Assembly: GCA_963698255.1 (NCBI GenBank)
Contig: CAVOQD010000034.1
Location: forward strand, 62,001 to 126,000
Source: JAWKOK01 sp963698255
GTDB lineage: Bacteria > Chloroflexota > Anaerolineae > Caldilineales > Caldilineaceae
Length of the DNA: 64,000 bases
Direction of reading: 5' to 3'
Part shown: positions 9,912 to 20,380 of the stretch, in pieces
Layout of the letters: the number at the start of each line of letters is the position of its first letter
How positions within the stretch are numbered: position 1 is the first letter of the stretch
The notes under the pieces: model-generated
Database searches by the model: none
What the model was told of the DNA's origin: nothing
What the model saw: only the letters and a program-made list of their open reading frames with translations
Position numbers and translations under genes: made by a program

Positions 9912-11927
9912 TTGTCACTGGTCCTCATTCTCAGTAGCTGTAGCAGGTCTGCACCGTCTGAAGGCCCGATCCCGCCCCTGCAAATTGAAGATCCCAACAT
10001 TCTCGGGATCGAACGCATCAGCTCACGCTCAATTGAGACCATCGAAGAGGCGCTGGTCTGCCTAGCCTCAAGCCAGCCTGTTTATGGCATGACGGTCGAG
10101 AACAGCAATGTGCGCCCCGATGCCGAGGCCGGCGCCTGTCGTGTCGGGCGCGTGCCCCAAGGTCAGTTGGTGCGGGTGAATGCCATCTACGAAAGCGACG
10201 GCAGTGAACCATTGGTGGCGATGGACGGTGGCGCCGGCCCGAACCTTGAAGGAAGCGCCATTGGCTATGAAGACGACATAAAACCCATTGTCGACCGTGC
10301 ATGCACGGTCTGTCACAGCGGCATTGTGCAGACCATGGGCCTCCAAGTGACGGAATACGATCCGTTGATGGCCGGCAGCGACAACGGCCCGGTCATTGTT
10401 CCCGGCAAACTCGATGAGAGCCTGCTCTGGGAAATGGTCTCGACACGCCAAATGCCGATGGTGGGTGAGCTGTCGGAACTGGACCGGGAGACCATCCGGC
10501 TCTGGATCGAGGCCGGCGCCCCTGAACGTCGTAGCGCACTGCCCGGCGTCGAAAGCCTCTGGCTGGCCATTGACGCCCAGACGGTTGATGAAGTGGACAA
10601 CGCCTGCGACGGCGGCCTTGAAGGCGCGGACAATCTGATGGTCAGCGCTGAGTTGATTCTGCCCATGAACTGCGGCTCTCCGCCGGATCCGGCGGCCGTA
10701 GAAGCACTGGCCGCCGCGCTGGAATCCGGCAAAGATCCGGTCGCTGCTGCCGATCCGGCCAGTGCTTCAGGCGATAGCGCCGCCGCCGCTCCTGCGAAGC
10801 CCAATGTTCAGGGTGTCAGTGCGTCGTCGGTTGGCATTCAAGCCCCAAGCCTGGGCTTGCCTGCTCCGACTGACGATGATGGCTGGATGGACATGCGCGG
10901 CGATTTCTGTGTCGAACAGCGCCTCCCCGACAACGACCGCAGTATCACCGCCATCACTTTTGCACCCGACGGACGCATGTTCCTGGCGTTGGACTCCTCC
11001 CCTGCCGTCGATGTCGATCCGCTGGTGTTGTACGATGCCTTTCACCCCAGCCGCTCCATCGCCGTCTACGATTATGCCAATGACACGCGCTTGCAGGAGA
11101 TCTTTGGCGAGTCGCCGCGTATCACGGGGCTCGACTACGCCAACGGCGCGCTCTACGTGACGCGCTCCGGCGAAGTCGGCTACATTCCCGACGGCGGCGA
11201 ATACGAACCGCTGGCCGGCGGCTTTGCCGTGCAGAGCCAGCTTTTCCACGCCAACAACGGCATCGTGGTCCACAATGGCTACGTTTACGTTTCAGCAGGC
11301 GGGATTATCGATGGTTATTCAGACGGACCGATTGTGGGTATTCCCGAATCTGCTGCGCAACATATCGCCAGCGGCGGCAATCCATATTCAGCTCGCATCG
11401 TGCGAGCGCCGCTGGATCGACTCTTGAGCGAACGCTCTATTGACGTTTTTGAGACGGCAGCCACAGGTGTGCGTAATCCCTACGGCATTGCGCTCGACCC
11501 TGCGGGACGCATCTGGTTCACCGACAACGGGGCCACCAATCTGCCCGACGACGTCGTCGCCGGCGACGAGGTGGACCTGCTCAACCCAAGCTCTATCACG
11601 GGCAGTGATGATACAGCGCCCTACTACGGCTTTCCCCTGGCCCTCAACGGCAATGAGCCGGACTGGTACGTCGACTCTGTGGTCGATCTGGTCAACGCAT
11701 CAGCGCCCACCGGCATCACATGGGCGTACAACACGATATTCTTCGGCCAATACGGCAAAGATCCCGGACTGTACCGGCTCGGTCGCAACAACGATGGGAA
11801 AGTCGTCGCCGAGCGGTTGATGGTTAGTTGGCCGTTGCTGGCCGTAGCAACAGCGCCGGATGGCGCTGTCTGGATCGGCACAGGCAACGGCGGGCTTTTC
11901 CGAATCACACCCGGTTGCGCCAAATAG
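9912..11927 (+). CDS. Lipoprotein with planctomycete-type cytochrome module and beta-propeller
   Basis: About 671 residues, probably an outer-face lipoprotein. The frame beginning at TTG 9912 gives LILSSC, a lipobox, but no ribosome-binding site. An ATG at 9878 in another frame reads MKRYSLLALSSVV, a good signal-peptide start, so one base is probably lost or gained near 9912 and the true start is 9878. Domains: a haem-binding cytochrome-like module with CTVCH (residues ~131-135) and the GPVIVPGKLDESLLWEMV/RLWIEAGA pattern of planctomycete cytochrome C modules; a Cys/Pro/Ala-rich linker; then a six-bladed propeller (~330-671) like PQQ-type glucose/sorbosone dehydrogenases (GIALDPAGRIWFTDNG, PSSITGSDD). 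A secreted sugar oxidation role is inference. Confidence 0.7.
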   Translation: MSLVLILSSCSRSAPSEGPIPPLQIEDPNILGIERISSRSIETIEEALVCLASSQPVYGMTVENSNVRPDAEAGACRVGRVPQGQLVRVNAIYESDGSEPLVAMDGGAGPNLEGSAIGYEDDIKPIVDRACTVCHSGIVQTMGLQVTEYDPLMAGSDNGPVIVPGKLDESLLWEMVSTRQMPMVGELSELDRETIRLWIEAGAPERRSALPGVESLWLAIDAQTVDEVDNACDGGLEGADNLMVSAELILPMNCGSPPDPAAVEALAAALESGKDPVAAADPASASGDSAAAAPAKPNVQGVSASSVGIQAPSLGLPAPTDDDGWMDMRGDFCVEQRLPDNDRSITAITFAPDGRMFLALDSSPAVDVDPLVLYDAFHPSRSIAVYDYANDTRLQEIFGESPRITGLDYANGALYVTRSGEVGYIPDGGEYEPLAGGFAVQSQLFHANNGIVVHNGYVYVSAGGIIDGYSDGPIVGIPESAAQHIASGGNPYSARIVRAPLDRLLSERSIDVFETAATGVRNPYGIALDPAGRIWFTDNGATNLPDDVVAGDEVDLLNPSSITGSDDTAPYYGFPLALNGNEPDWYVDSVVDLVNASAPTGITWAYNTIFFGQYGKDPGLYRLGRNNDGKVVAERLMVSWPLLAVATAPDGAVWIGTGNGGLFRITPGCAK

Positions 11928-11957
11928 GCGGTCCGCTCGGTGGTATAGGGTTCACGA

Positions 11958-13199
11958 ATGCGCTTGCTCTGTCTTTCAGCCCAATTGCCCGGTCACCTGG
12001 ACTGGGGTGGATACCTGGCGACTGCCCGTGCCCTGCAAGCGCGCGGACACGAAGTGCTGTGGGCCAGCGGCGTCGAAGTCCTGCCGCTGCTGGATCGTCA
12101 AGGCATTCCTGCCCACGCACTGGAGACAACGGGCTGGCGCTGGCCGCCACCGCCGCCTATGCGACCTCAGCCGGGCGCGGACAGACAACAGTTCACCCAA
12201 TTGCGCATGCTGCGTGCCCTCGACCAATGGCTGGATGTGGCGCGCGTCTCGGCGGCCACTGATGAATTGGCAACGGTCGTTGGCGACTTTCAGCCGGACC
12301 TGATCCTCTCCGAGATGTTTGTGGCCGCAGCCGGGTTGGTGGCCGAACAATTTGACACGCCGCTTGTCGTCGTCGGTTGGCCGGCGCCGGGAGAGAACCT
12401 GGCGCCTGCGGGCCAGGACGCCGTTGTTGCTGAGGCGCGTAACCGCCTCGATACGCTACTTGCCCGCTTTGGCCTGACCGGCGTCAACTGGACGAGGCAG
12501 GGTGTGCCTGCGCTGCACTCGCCTCTCCTGCATCTCACCTACTGGAGCGAGCGCTGGCTGGGCGGAGCGGCGACGGGACCGACACGCCATGTCGGCGGCA
12601 TCTCTGATGTGCGCCCAGCCGGTGTGGGCCGGTCTGATGCGGGGCAGCCCGAGTTGCCGGACTCAAATGAACCTTGGGTGCTGATCACGTTGGGGACCAG
12701 TTTCAACAACGACCCGGAGTTTTTCGTTGCTGCGGCCCATGCCGCCGACCGCGTCGGCGCCATTCCGCTGCTGGTCCTGGGCAAATCGCTCTCTGACGCA
12801 ACGGTGATCACCCTGCGCGAGCGTCTGCCTGCTTCCGCCGCACTCTATGAGTTGCTCGACCTGCCGGCGACGCTGCCCAATCTGTCCGCAGCCGTTCATC
12901 ACGGCGGCGCCGGCACCACCCACGCTCTGGTCACCCACGGCGTTCCGCAGATTGTGGTTCCTCATGCCGCCGATCAGCAACAACAGGCTCAAGGCGTGGC
13001 CCGCACCGGCGTCGGCTTTCACATGGCCCCGCGGCAGGTGAATGTCGACAACCTGGTCGCCGCGCTCTCGTTGCTCCTGCCGGACCGGTCTGAGTATCGA
13101 CAGCAGGCTGCCATTCTGCGCCAGGAGTTCGCCGACCTGGGCGGCGTTCCACGCGCGGCTGATATCATCGAACAGTTGGCCCCCATCCCGAATACTTGA
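11958..13199 (+). CDS. GT1-family (UGT/MGT-like) glycosyltransferase
   Basis: 413 residues, GT-B fold. The N-terminal half starts MRLLCLSAQLPGHLDWGGYLATARALQARGHEV, the usual acceptor-domain entry, and the C-terminal donor domain carries VLITLGTSF and HHGGAGTTHALVTHGVPQIVVPHAADQ, the nucleotide-sugar-binding signature of macrolide/flavonoid-type glycosyltransferases. It would transfer a sugar from an NDP-sugar to a small lipophilic or glycone acceptor in the cytoplasm; the acceptor cannot be told. It starts 30 bases after the lipoprotein gene on the same strand. Confidence 0.88.
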   Translation: MRLLCLSAQLPGHLDWGGYLATARALQARGHEVLWASGVEVLPLLDRQGIPAHALETTGWRWPPPPPMRPQPGADRQQFTQLRMLRALDQWLDVARVSAATDELATVVGDFQPDLILSEMFVAAAGLVAEQFDTPLVVVGWPAPGENLAPAGQDAVVAEARNRLDTLLARFGLTGVNWTRQGVPALHSPLLHLTYWSERWLGGAATGPTRHVGGISDVRPAGVGRSDAGQPELPDSNEPWVLITLGTSFNNDPEFFVAAAHAADRVGAIPLLVLGKSLSDATVITLRERLPASAALYELLDLPATLPNLSAAVHHGGAGTTHALVTHGVPQIVVPHAADQQQQAQGVARTGVGFHMAPRQVNVDNLVAALSLLLPDRSEYRQQAAILRQEFADLGGVPRAADIIEQLAPIPNT

Positions 13200-13210
13200 A
13201 GAGAACGCAA

Positions 13211-13304
13211 CTGCTCAGCCTTCATTGGCCCGGAACCAAGAATGGCACGAATTCCTCAGTGGTTTGGTTCTGAAATTCGTGTCATTCGTGGTTGGCCTGA
13301 GCAG
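13211..13304. repeat. Nested inverted repeat of the AATTCGTGTC type
   Basis: Outer arms CTGCTCAGCC (13211-13220) and GGCCTGAGCAG (13294-13304) enclose inner arms GGCACGAATT (13244-13253) and AATTCGTGTC (13274-13283, one mismatch). The AATTCGTG-TC-ATTCGTGG word recurs in altered form near 52100, so this is probably one member of a genome-wide intergenic repeat. Confidence 0.5.
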
Positions 13305-13354
13305 TGATAAAAACGTGGTATTCACGCCAAACTGAACCAGGAGGAAAAACGGAC

Positions 13355-13945
13355 GTGAGAGCATTGGTCGATCGTATTCGCAGCGAAGGTCGAAACCTCG
13401 GCAACGGCATCCTCAAGGTTGACGGCTTCGTCAACCACCAACTCGACCCGGTCTTGACCCGCGGCATGGGCGAGCACTTCGTGCGCCGGTTTGCGGACCA
13501 GGGCGTCACAGGAATCACCAAGATAGTCACTGCCGAAGTCAGCGGCATCGCACCGGCGCTGGCCGTCTCAATGCAACTGAACGTGCCGACGATCTATGCG
13601 CGTAAGACGCGCCCGATCACCATGCCGGACGGCTACTACAGTTCAAGCGCACCCAGCCACACCAAAGGCGGTGTTGTTGAACTGATCGTGTCGCCAGAGT
13701 ACCTACATCCGAGTGACCGCGTGCTGCTCATCGATGACTTCCTGGCCACTGGCAAGACCATCAACGCGCTGGCCACGCTGATCGAGCAATGTGGGGCGAC
13801 CCTGTGCGGTATCGGCTGTATCATCGAGAAAGACTTCGAAGGCGGGCGGGCAAGCTTGGCCCATTGGGGCGTCCCGATTGTGACCCTGGCTGTGATTGAG
13901 AGCATGGAAGGGACGACGATCATCGTTCGCAACGCGGCAGAGTGA
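13355..13945 (+). CDS. xpt: Xanthine phosphoribosyltransferase
   Basis: 196 residues from a GTG at 13355, with AGGAGG at 13339-13344. Xpt salvages xanthine to XMP using PRPP. The protein opens MRALVDRIRSEGRNLGNGILKVDGFVNHQLDP, the family signature, and has the PRPP-binding loop VLLIDDFLATGKT (~123-135); the TAEVSGIAPA and YARKTRP segments are also typical. Length equals the usual ~190. No pbuX-like permease or purine riboswitch is visible nearby; an AATTCGTG repeat lies just upstream. Confidence 0.93.
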   Translation: MRALVDRIRSEGRNLGNGILKVDGFVNHQLDPVLTRGMGEHFVRRFADQGVTGITKIVTAEVSGIAPALAVSMQLNVPTIYARKTRPITMPDGYYSSSAPSHTKGGVVELIVSPEYLHPSDRVLLIDDFLATGKTINALATLIEQCGATLCGIGCIIEKDFEGGRASLAHWGVPIVTLAVIESMEGTTIIVRNAAE

Positions 13946-13983
13946 TAGGGCGCGGCAATTCACCCTGTCACCCCCTCCCTTTG

Positions 13984-16900
13984 TCATTCTCGCCATGAGA
14001 TCGACGGCAGATAGACGTCCACCGGCCAGTCGTAGCGGGTATCGACGACTTCGGCCCGATTTCCCCGGCTATTTTGATGGTGAAGCAGCAGCAAATCCGG
14101 GCCGTCGCCGGTGGACGACAGGTTGCCTGTGTCGAAGCGCAGGCGAATTTCGGCGCCGTCGAGATCGTCAAACGTCGGGGCCGATACGTTGGGACTGAAC
14201 GGATCGATGACCTTGCCGGCAAGATCGTACGTGAGTAACGGGCTCGTCTCAAGGAAGAAACCGGTCGCCATGTTGATGCTCTGAATTCTGTAGGCGAAAT
14301 CGAGATTGGTTTCGGACAGATCAAGATGACCGGCCTTGACCGGCAGCACCATTACGTTGGTATTGAAGGGGTTCGTATCCACCGTGAGCGATGCGTATCC
14401 GTTCAGCAGTTGTACTTCAGAGAATTCCCCTGTGCTCAGATCCTCCACCACCGCCACGAAGGCGTCACTACTTCTGCTGCCGCTTCGATACCGTTGGGCG
14501 TCTGAGTTGAAGAGGCGGAAGTCGTGGATGCCGTCCTCGTCGCTGTCCACGTAGATACTAAATTCGACCTGGTACGGCGTTGACCAATCACCGTAGGTGG
14601 CGATGCCGAAGTAGATCATGGTATCGGCAACGCCTGTTGCTTGTCCAAGGACGAAGTTGTCTGTTATCCCCACGTACTGTAGGTCGGCGAATGCATTCGC
14701 ATCGGCACGACCATCGGTCACGCCGCTGGTGACTTCGCGCAGACTGCTATAGTGCAGTTCGAACACACTCACCAGCGACGCATAGTCGACCGGCGGATCT
14801 TGAGCCGCCAAATCCTGGCCGACCAACCGCACAGACTGAACCGCTGCCTCGCCGACCCCGAAGACCACGGTTGGGTCCGCCGTGCGCATATCAGAGGCGG
14901 GCTTGGGCGCGGCATAGACCGGTACATGCAGCACGGCCGGCGTCGGAATCAACTGGCTGCGCAACGAAAGCGCGCCGGCGCTGGTCGTGGTGACATGCAG
15001 ATGCAGTGCACTGCTGACCAGCAGCGGCTCAAACGGTCTGTCCAATGTCAGTGTCCCGGTGATGGGGACCGTTGAATCGACCCAGTCGACGGGAATGTCG
15101 ATGTCATGGATCACGGGCCCATCGCTGCCCGCCAACCCGCGCCGCACCTGGATCGTTTCGATCTGATCGGCGGCGAAATCGCCCAGCCGGATGGCATAGT
15201 CAATACGTCCGGTCTGCGGATCGTAGAAAAAATCGGCATCAGACTGGAACAGCAGATCGCCATCGGCCGAAAGCTCGGCGCGAAAGAGGCCGTCCTCCGG
15301 CCAGAGCATGATGTGGCCGGATTCTTCGCTCAACCAATGGCGGGGTAGGCCCTGGAGATCGTTGACGTTGGGTGCACGGGTGTGGCGCATATCAGCCGCG
15401 GTCGCGGTCAGCGAAATCGGCACGTTGGCGTACCCGCCGGCGGGCACGGTCACGCTGTCCCGCCCAAACGTGATGTCCACTCCCGGCGTGTCGACGACAC
15501 TGTGGTAGGTGAGCAACAACGGGGTCGGGCTTTCGCCGCCGTTGAAGATGCGCAAATTTTTCACAAAGGCAGCGCTTTCGAGGACTTCGGGCGTCCCATA
15601 CGAAATGCCCACCCTGCCCGGATCGTCGGCGATGAACGCGATCACCTCTGTGTTGAGCGCATTGGCCAGGTCGACGACGCCGCTGCCGACACGGGTAGGG
15701 CCGAACGGGTTCAACTGTACGTCGCTTTGCAGGCTGGCGGTATTCATCGCCAGCGCCTTCAGATCTTCCACACGCCAATTGGGGTGGATCTGTCGCAACA
15801 ACGCCATGGCGCCGGCCATGTGAGGCGCAGCCATTGATGTGCCGGACGATTGTCTTGCCTCGTTTCCTGGCGCGCCCGCTCTGGCCGAAACGATGGATTC
15901 ACCCGGAGCTGAAATGTCCGGCTTCAGGGCTGCATCGCCGATCCGTGGCCCCGCGATGTGAACCAGGCGGCTGTGCTTTGAGCTTCGTCGCCATTCTCGG
16001 CATTCACACCGAGCGCGCGTTCGGCGGCAACCGGGCCGGCGACCAAGTGATCGCGAGCCGCCGCCACGCTGATGGTCCGATCCGAGATGGCCGGTGCGCC
16101 GACCACATAGAATGTGTCGCCTGAATTTCCTGCTGATGCCACGACGATCACGCCGATCAGGGCTGCATTGTCGCTGGCGATCACGGTCGGATCGTAGATG
16201 GAGCCGTAGGCGGACCCCAATGACATATTGATGACATCAACGTGATCGGAGAAGTCGCCGTCCTGGTTCGGATCGACGGCCCATTCGATGGCCAACTCGG
16301 TCAGATTGCTGGCCCCTCGGCAGCCAAAGATCTTGAGGGCGATGAGCTTCGCCCCGGGCGCCACGCCCGGCCCAATTGTGAAGAACCGGTCGAATGTGGT
16401 CTCGTCGTAGGGCCCATCATAGGAGACCGGCGTGTGGTCAGCCGTGACACCGACCCCGGCAGCGCTGCCTGCCACGTGGGTGCCGTGCCCGTAGCAATCC
16501 ATGGGATCCGGGTCAGGATTGGGGATGGGATCGTAGCCTGAGCTTCCCGGATCGACGTTGTAGCTGTCGCCGGCGAAATCGTAGCCGGCGACGACCTTGC
16601 TTCCAGGGAAGTTGCGCACATCGCCGATGACTTGGCTGTCGTTGCCTGCGTAGTCCTGAGAACCGCCGAAGTTGGCGTGCAGATAGTCGATTCCCGTATC
16701 GATGATGGCAATGGTCGTGCCCGCGCCGTTGGCCGGGAATCCGTCGACGCCGGACCAGACCGACGGTGCGTTGATGAAGGGGACGCTGCGCGTATGGTCG
16801 GGCTGTTTGGGCGTCAGCGGGTGAACCGCAGCCACGCCCGGCGTGGCGCCAATGGCGTCGATCTGATCCCGCGCTACGTCGACGACAACGCCATTGTAGA

Positions 16901-17271
16901 TCCGTTGGACACGGTAGATCACCTGAGCATCAAGTTGCTCCAACGCTGATACAACGCGACAACTGCGCCGCATCTACTGCCGCCAGGTGCGCCTGTGTGG
17001 CCGCAACCTGGTCTGCGCTGGAGGCATGCACCGACTGCTCGGCATAGACCACGGCCGCCGGCGGCATCGCCAGTTCGACCATCACCTGCACACGATTGTC
17101 GTCCTTCTCGCCGACGGATTCAGCGCCCAGCGAGTCGCCGAAGAAAGGCTCTTCGGCAAGTGGATATTGCGCCGCCATCAGGCGCGGTGTCGGGAGCGCC
17201 ACGCTGATCGCCAGGAAGATTCCGAATAGCGTGGCGGCGGCGATGCTGTGAACGGTGGGTTGTCGGTTCAT
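13984..17271 (-). CDS. Secreted subtilisin-like (S8) serine protease, two frameshifts
   Basis: About 1,090 residues once frames are joined. ATG at 17271 starts a signal peptide (MNRQPTVHSIAAATLFGIFL..). An I9-type propeptide follows (NGVVVDVARDQIDAIGATPGVAAVHPL). The catalytic triad is visible: Asp in IAIIDTGIDYLHANFGG, His in CYGHGTHVAGSAAGVG, Ser in SSGTSMAAPHMAGAMALL. The remaining ~600 residues are a large beta-rich C-terminal extension of unknown role. The frame shifts near 16950 (between propeptide segments) and near 15945, where a missing C in a GGCCC run restores RGPRIGDAALKPDISAPGES. Both look like sequence errors because family motifs continue. The gene is divergent from a secreted nuclease, suggesting a pair of degradative exoenzymes. 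Confidence 0.85.
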
Positions 17272-17308
17272 TCTACACTCACAATCTGTGCTTCGTTGAG
17301 GGATTGTT

Positions 17309-17337
17309 TTGACCTGCCAAAGCTCGAATAGTACAAT
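17309..17337 (+). promoter_or_regulatory. Sigma-70-type promoter for the secreted nuclease
   Basis: TTGACC (17309-17314), a 17-base spacer, TACAAT (17332-17337), in the intergenic region between the divergent protease and nuclease genes, 55 bases before the nuclease ATG. Confidence 0.65.
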
Positions 17338-17391
17338 GGATTTCCATAGTTTGCACGCCCACAGACACGCCCGCAGAATAGCGAGAAACCG

Positions 17392-19558
17392 ATGAAAAGA
17401 TCCCCCACTGTCTTGCTGACGGCCCTCTGCCTGCCGCTTCTTGCCGCCCTTGGCCTGATGTTTTTCGCCCCGATGCCGCTTCGCGCCCAGCAGTCATCGG
17501 CCGGCAGCGCGATTCCTTCTGCGCTGATTCCTTCTACATCGATTCCGATCTATGCCATACAGGGCGTCGGGCTTCAATCGCCCTATGCCGAGCAGTGGGT
17601 GGATACATACGGTCTCGTGACCGGCGTCACCGACACCGGCTTCTACATCCAGGATCCGTTCGGCGACGACAACGATGACTCCAGCGACGGCATCTTCGTC
17701 TACACCCACAGCAGGCCGAAAGTCGATGTCGGCAAGTGCGTGGCCATCGAGCGCGCCTTTGTCGATGAATTCTACGAGAAGACCGAACTTTCGCGCACAA
17801 AGTCACCGCAGCCCGTGGACTGGTGCACAGGCGGAGCAGATCGTTCCAGTGCCGATTGAGGCCGCCCGCCTGGCCGCCGACCCTGCCGAACAGTATGAAC
17901 GGTTCGAAGGCATGCTCGTGCGCATCGACGATCTGGACGGCGTGGTTCAAGGCCCGACCAAACGCTTCAACAACGGCGACGCCGAGATTGCCTTTGTGCC
18001 TCGGGCGGTCGTCCCCTATCTGCCCGGCGGCCGCGTCTTTCAACATGAACCGCAGAACATGGCGGCGTTGATGTATGTGGGCAGCGTGCTGGGCGCAGAA
18101 CTGCCGGACCTGAATTGGGGCGATGGCCTCGCCTTCGGTCCCACGGACGGGGCCACAGACGGATCGACAGATGGGACGATGACGCCGTGATTGGCGTGCT
18201 CGACTACAATTTCGGCAAATACCAATTGCTCCCGCTTGCTGACCAAGACGTTGTCGGCCTGCCGGGCGTTCCAGGCCCGGATCAACGTCCGCTTCCGCCG
18301 CCCGTTGAGGAGTTAGCGGGCGAGTTCACGATCTGCACCTTCAACTTGCTGGGGCTGGGACAAGGCAGCGCCCAGAATCCGCAGCCGGACGTCTATGAGG
18401 CGCAGTTGGCCAAGCGAGCCCTGGCCATTGCCGAGCGTTTGCAGGGCTGCACCATCATCGGCCTGCAAGAGGCCGGCACGCCCGAAGATGCACAGAACCT
18501 GGCCGATCTGCTGAGCGACGAGTACGGGCTCGATTACACGGCCACGGCGATCGAGGGGCCCGGCACGCAGAGCCTTGAGTTCCCGTTGACCAATGCGCTG
18601 TTGACCCGCTCAGACCGTGTGCAGGTGATCGATGCGCAGCTTCGCCAGGGCTGCTCCCAGCTCAACTACGATGTGCAGTACGAGCCGGGCGTCTGCGAAA
18701 GCGGCGCCTATGGTCTCTTCAACCGGCCGCCGCTGGTCGTTGATCTGATGGTCCATGGCGCAGACGATCGGCAAAGCGCTGAGACCGAGCCTTACCGGTT
18801 GACGGTCATCGACAACCACTGGAAGAGCAAGGGCGGCGATGAGACGATCAACGTGGTGCGTCGTCAGGCCCAGGCTCTCCATGTGGCCGCGCTGGTGCAG
18901 GAGGTTCTTGACGCCGATGCCGGTTCCGGGCCTCCGGCCAATGTCGTCGTCCTGGGCGACCTGAACGACTACTATCGACAGCGGCCCGGTCGAGGCGCTG
19001 CGCTCCACCGTCGAACCGCCCATGGTTCACGTCTACGATTTTCTGCCCGATCTGAATCGTTACACCTACATCTTCAACGGCGGAAGCCAGGTGCTGGATC
19101 ACATCCTGGTGACGGATTCCATGGTCGCGGACATTGCAGAGATTCAACCTGTTCGCTTAAACGCCAACTATGCCTACCCGGCGGCGGTCGACGCCGAAAG
19201 CGTCCAGCACAGCAGCGACCACGACCCGGTGCTGATGCGGATGCGCCCCGGCGTGGCGGCCTGGATCGGCGGCAATGTCGGTTTTGGCGGCATCGACGTC
19301 GATCTGTTGGACGAGGCCGGTCTGCTGGTCGGGTCGGCCGTTTCCGACGACGACGGCGAGTTTCGACTGTGGAATGTGTCGCCCGGCAAGTACCGCATCC
19401 GGTTGACCGGGCCGGACACCATTCGCTTCGACGAAGACGAATGGGGCGTCGAGGTTCAGCCAGGCGGCAATCGAATCGACGATGTGCGGGCAGAGCACGC
19501 AGTGGTGGATCTGGGCGCGGCAGCGGCCTTGAATGCGTTCAGGCTGGCCGCGCCGTGA
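17392..19558 (+). CDS. Secreted endonuclease/exonuclease/phosphatase-fold nuclease with C-terminal Cna-B-like domain, frameshifted
   Basis: About 720 residues when three frames are joined. MKRSPTVLLTALCLPLLAALGLMFF gives a signal peptide. An OB-fold, YhcR-like domain (YGLVTGVTDTGFYIQDP) precedes the EEP nuclease: FNLLGLG, IIGLQEAG (catalytic Glu), DNHWKSKGGD, VVLGDLND and SSDHDPVLM, the pattern of ExeM/NucH-type extracellular DNases. The last ~90 residues (VDLLDEAGLLVGSAVSDDDGEF, YRIRLTGPD) resemble a carboxypeptidase-regulatory/Cna-B repeat. Frames change near 17820, near 18180 and near 18975 (DLNDYY then DSGPVEALRS). It is likely exported and degrades extracellular nucleic acid. Confidence 0.83.
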
Positions 19559-19636
19559 GCGAAGGCTTGCACAACGTTTGTCGTATGTGACTTGAATCGG
19601 TCCAGCGTGTATGATACGCTCTTCAGCGAGCAACCG

Positions 19637-19774
19637 TAACTGTACAGCCTGCCACAGATGGACCGCGGATTAGGCTGATTTGACGGATCTGCCGGATATT
19701 TTTCGGGTTTTATCCGGTTGCATCCGCCTGATTCGCCTAATCCGCGGTCTATTCAGTCACGACCTGTACAGTTA
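19637..19774. repeat. Triple nested inverted repeat (138 bp)
   Basis: Outer arms TAACTGTACAG/CTGTACAGTTA (19637-19647, 19764-19774), middle arms ACCGCGGATTAGGC/GCCTAATCCGCGGT (19662-19675, 19735-19748), and a central stem CCGGATA/TATCCGG (19692-19698, 19711-19717) around a short loop. All three arm pairs are perfect. No open reading frame fits; the layout is that of a miniature inverted-repeat element or a palindromic intergenic repeat. Confidence 0.75.
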
Positions 19775-19860
19775 GGAGCAACCAATTCGGTGACGGACTT
19801 ATCGGTCGCAGCGGGCGGCCATTTGGCTGCATAGGCCCCTATGAAACGGGTGAAACTACA

Positions 19861-20367
19861 ATGAAACATATCTATCTGTCCTGGCATGACACGGAAGAAC
19901 TGATCAGCAAGATTGTGTTCAATTTGGACACGCCCTATGATGCCATCCTGGTGATCACCCGCGGGGGCATCATTCCCGGCGGCATGATTGCGGAGGCGCT
20001 GCGCATGAAGGAAGTGCTGACTGCATCTGTGCTTTTCACAGAGGATCCGCACAACCAGACGCGCCTGAGTTGGCCCCGTTTCCTCCAGTTCCCCTCGGAC
20101 CCGCTGCTGACCGGGCGCAAGGTCCTGGTGGTCGACAACCTGTGGCATCGAGGGCGGACCATCATGGCGGTCAAGGGGCGCATCGAGACCGCGGGCGGCT
20201 ATCCGGAGATGGCCGTGCTGCACTGGAAGAAGGCGAGCAGCATCTTCCCGGATCAGGAGCCGGACTACTATGGGGAAATCACCAGCGATTTCATCCACTA
20301 TCCGTGGCAACGTATCGATGACTCAGACTACCGCATTCCGGCGCAGCCGGTCATGCCGCTTTCGTAA
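19861..20367 (+). CDS. Purine phosphoribosyltransferase family protein
   Basis: 168 residues. MKHIYLSWHDTEELISKIVFNL and VITRGGIIPGGMIAEALRM match small type I phosphoribosyltransferases related to Gpt-like xanthine/hypoxanthine enzymes, and the PRPP loop is VLVVDNLWHRGRTI (with Asn-Leu replacing the more usual Asp-hydrophobic pair). The SSIFPDQEPDYYGE and FIHYPW C-terminal motifs fit that subfamily. The purine used cannot be fixed from sequence; together with xpt at 13355 it suggests purine salvage. It starts 87 bases after a nested palindrome and ends 13 bases before nth. Confidence 0.8.
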   Translation: MKHIYLSWHDTEELISKIVFNLDTPYDAILVITRGGIIPGGMIAEALRMKEVLTASVLFTEDPHNQTRLSWPRFLQFPSDPLLTGRKVLVVDNLWHRGRTIMAVKGRIETAGGYPEMAVLHWKKASSIFPDQEPDYYGEITSDFIHYPWQRIDDSDYRIPAQPVMPLS

Positions 20368-20380
20368 GCATGGGGCTAAA

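Noticed and set aside
13199..13354. Purine riboswitch before xpt
   Set aside because: No conserved purine-aptamer core is visible; the spacer is an AATTCGTG-type repeat plus a ribosome-binding site.
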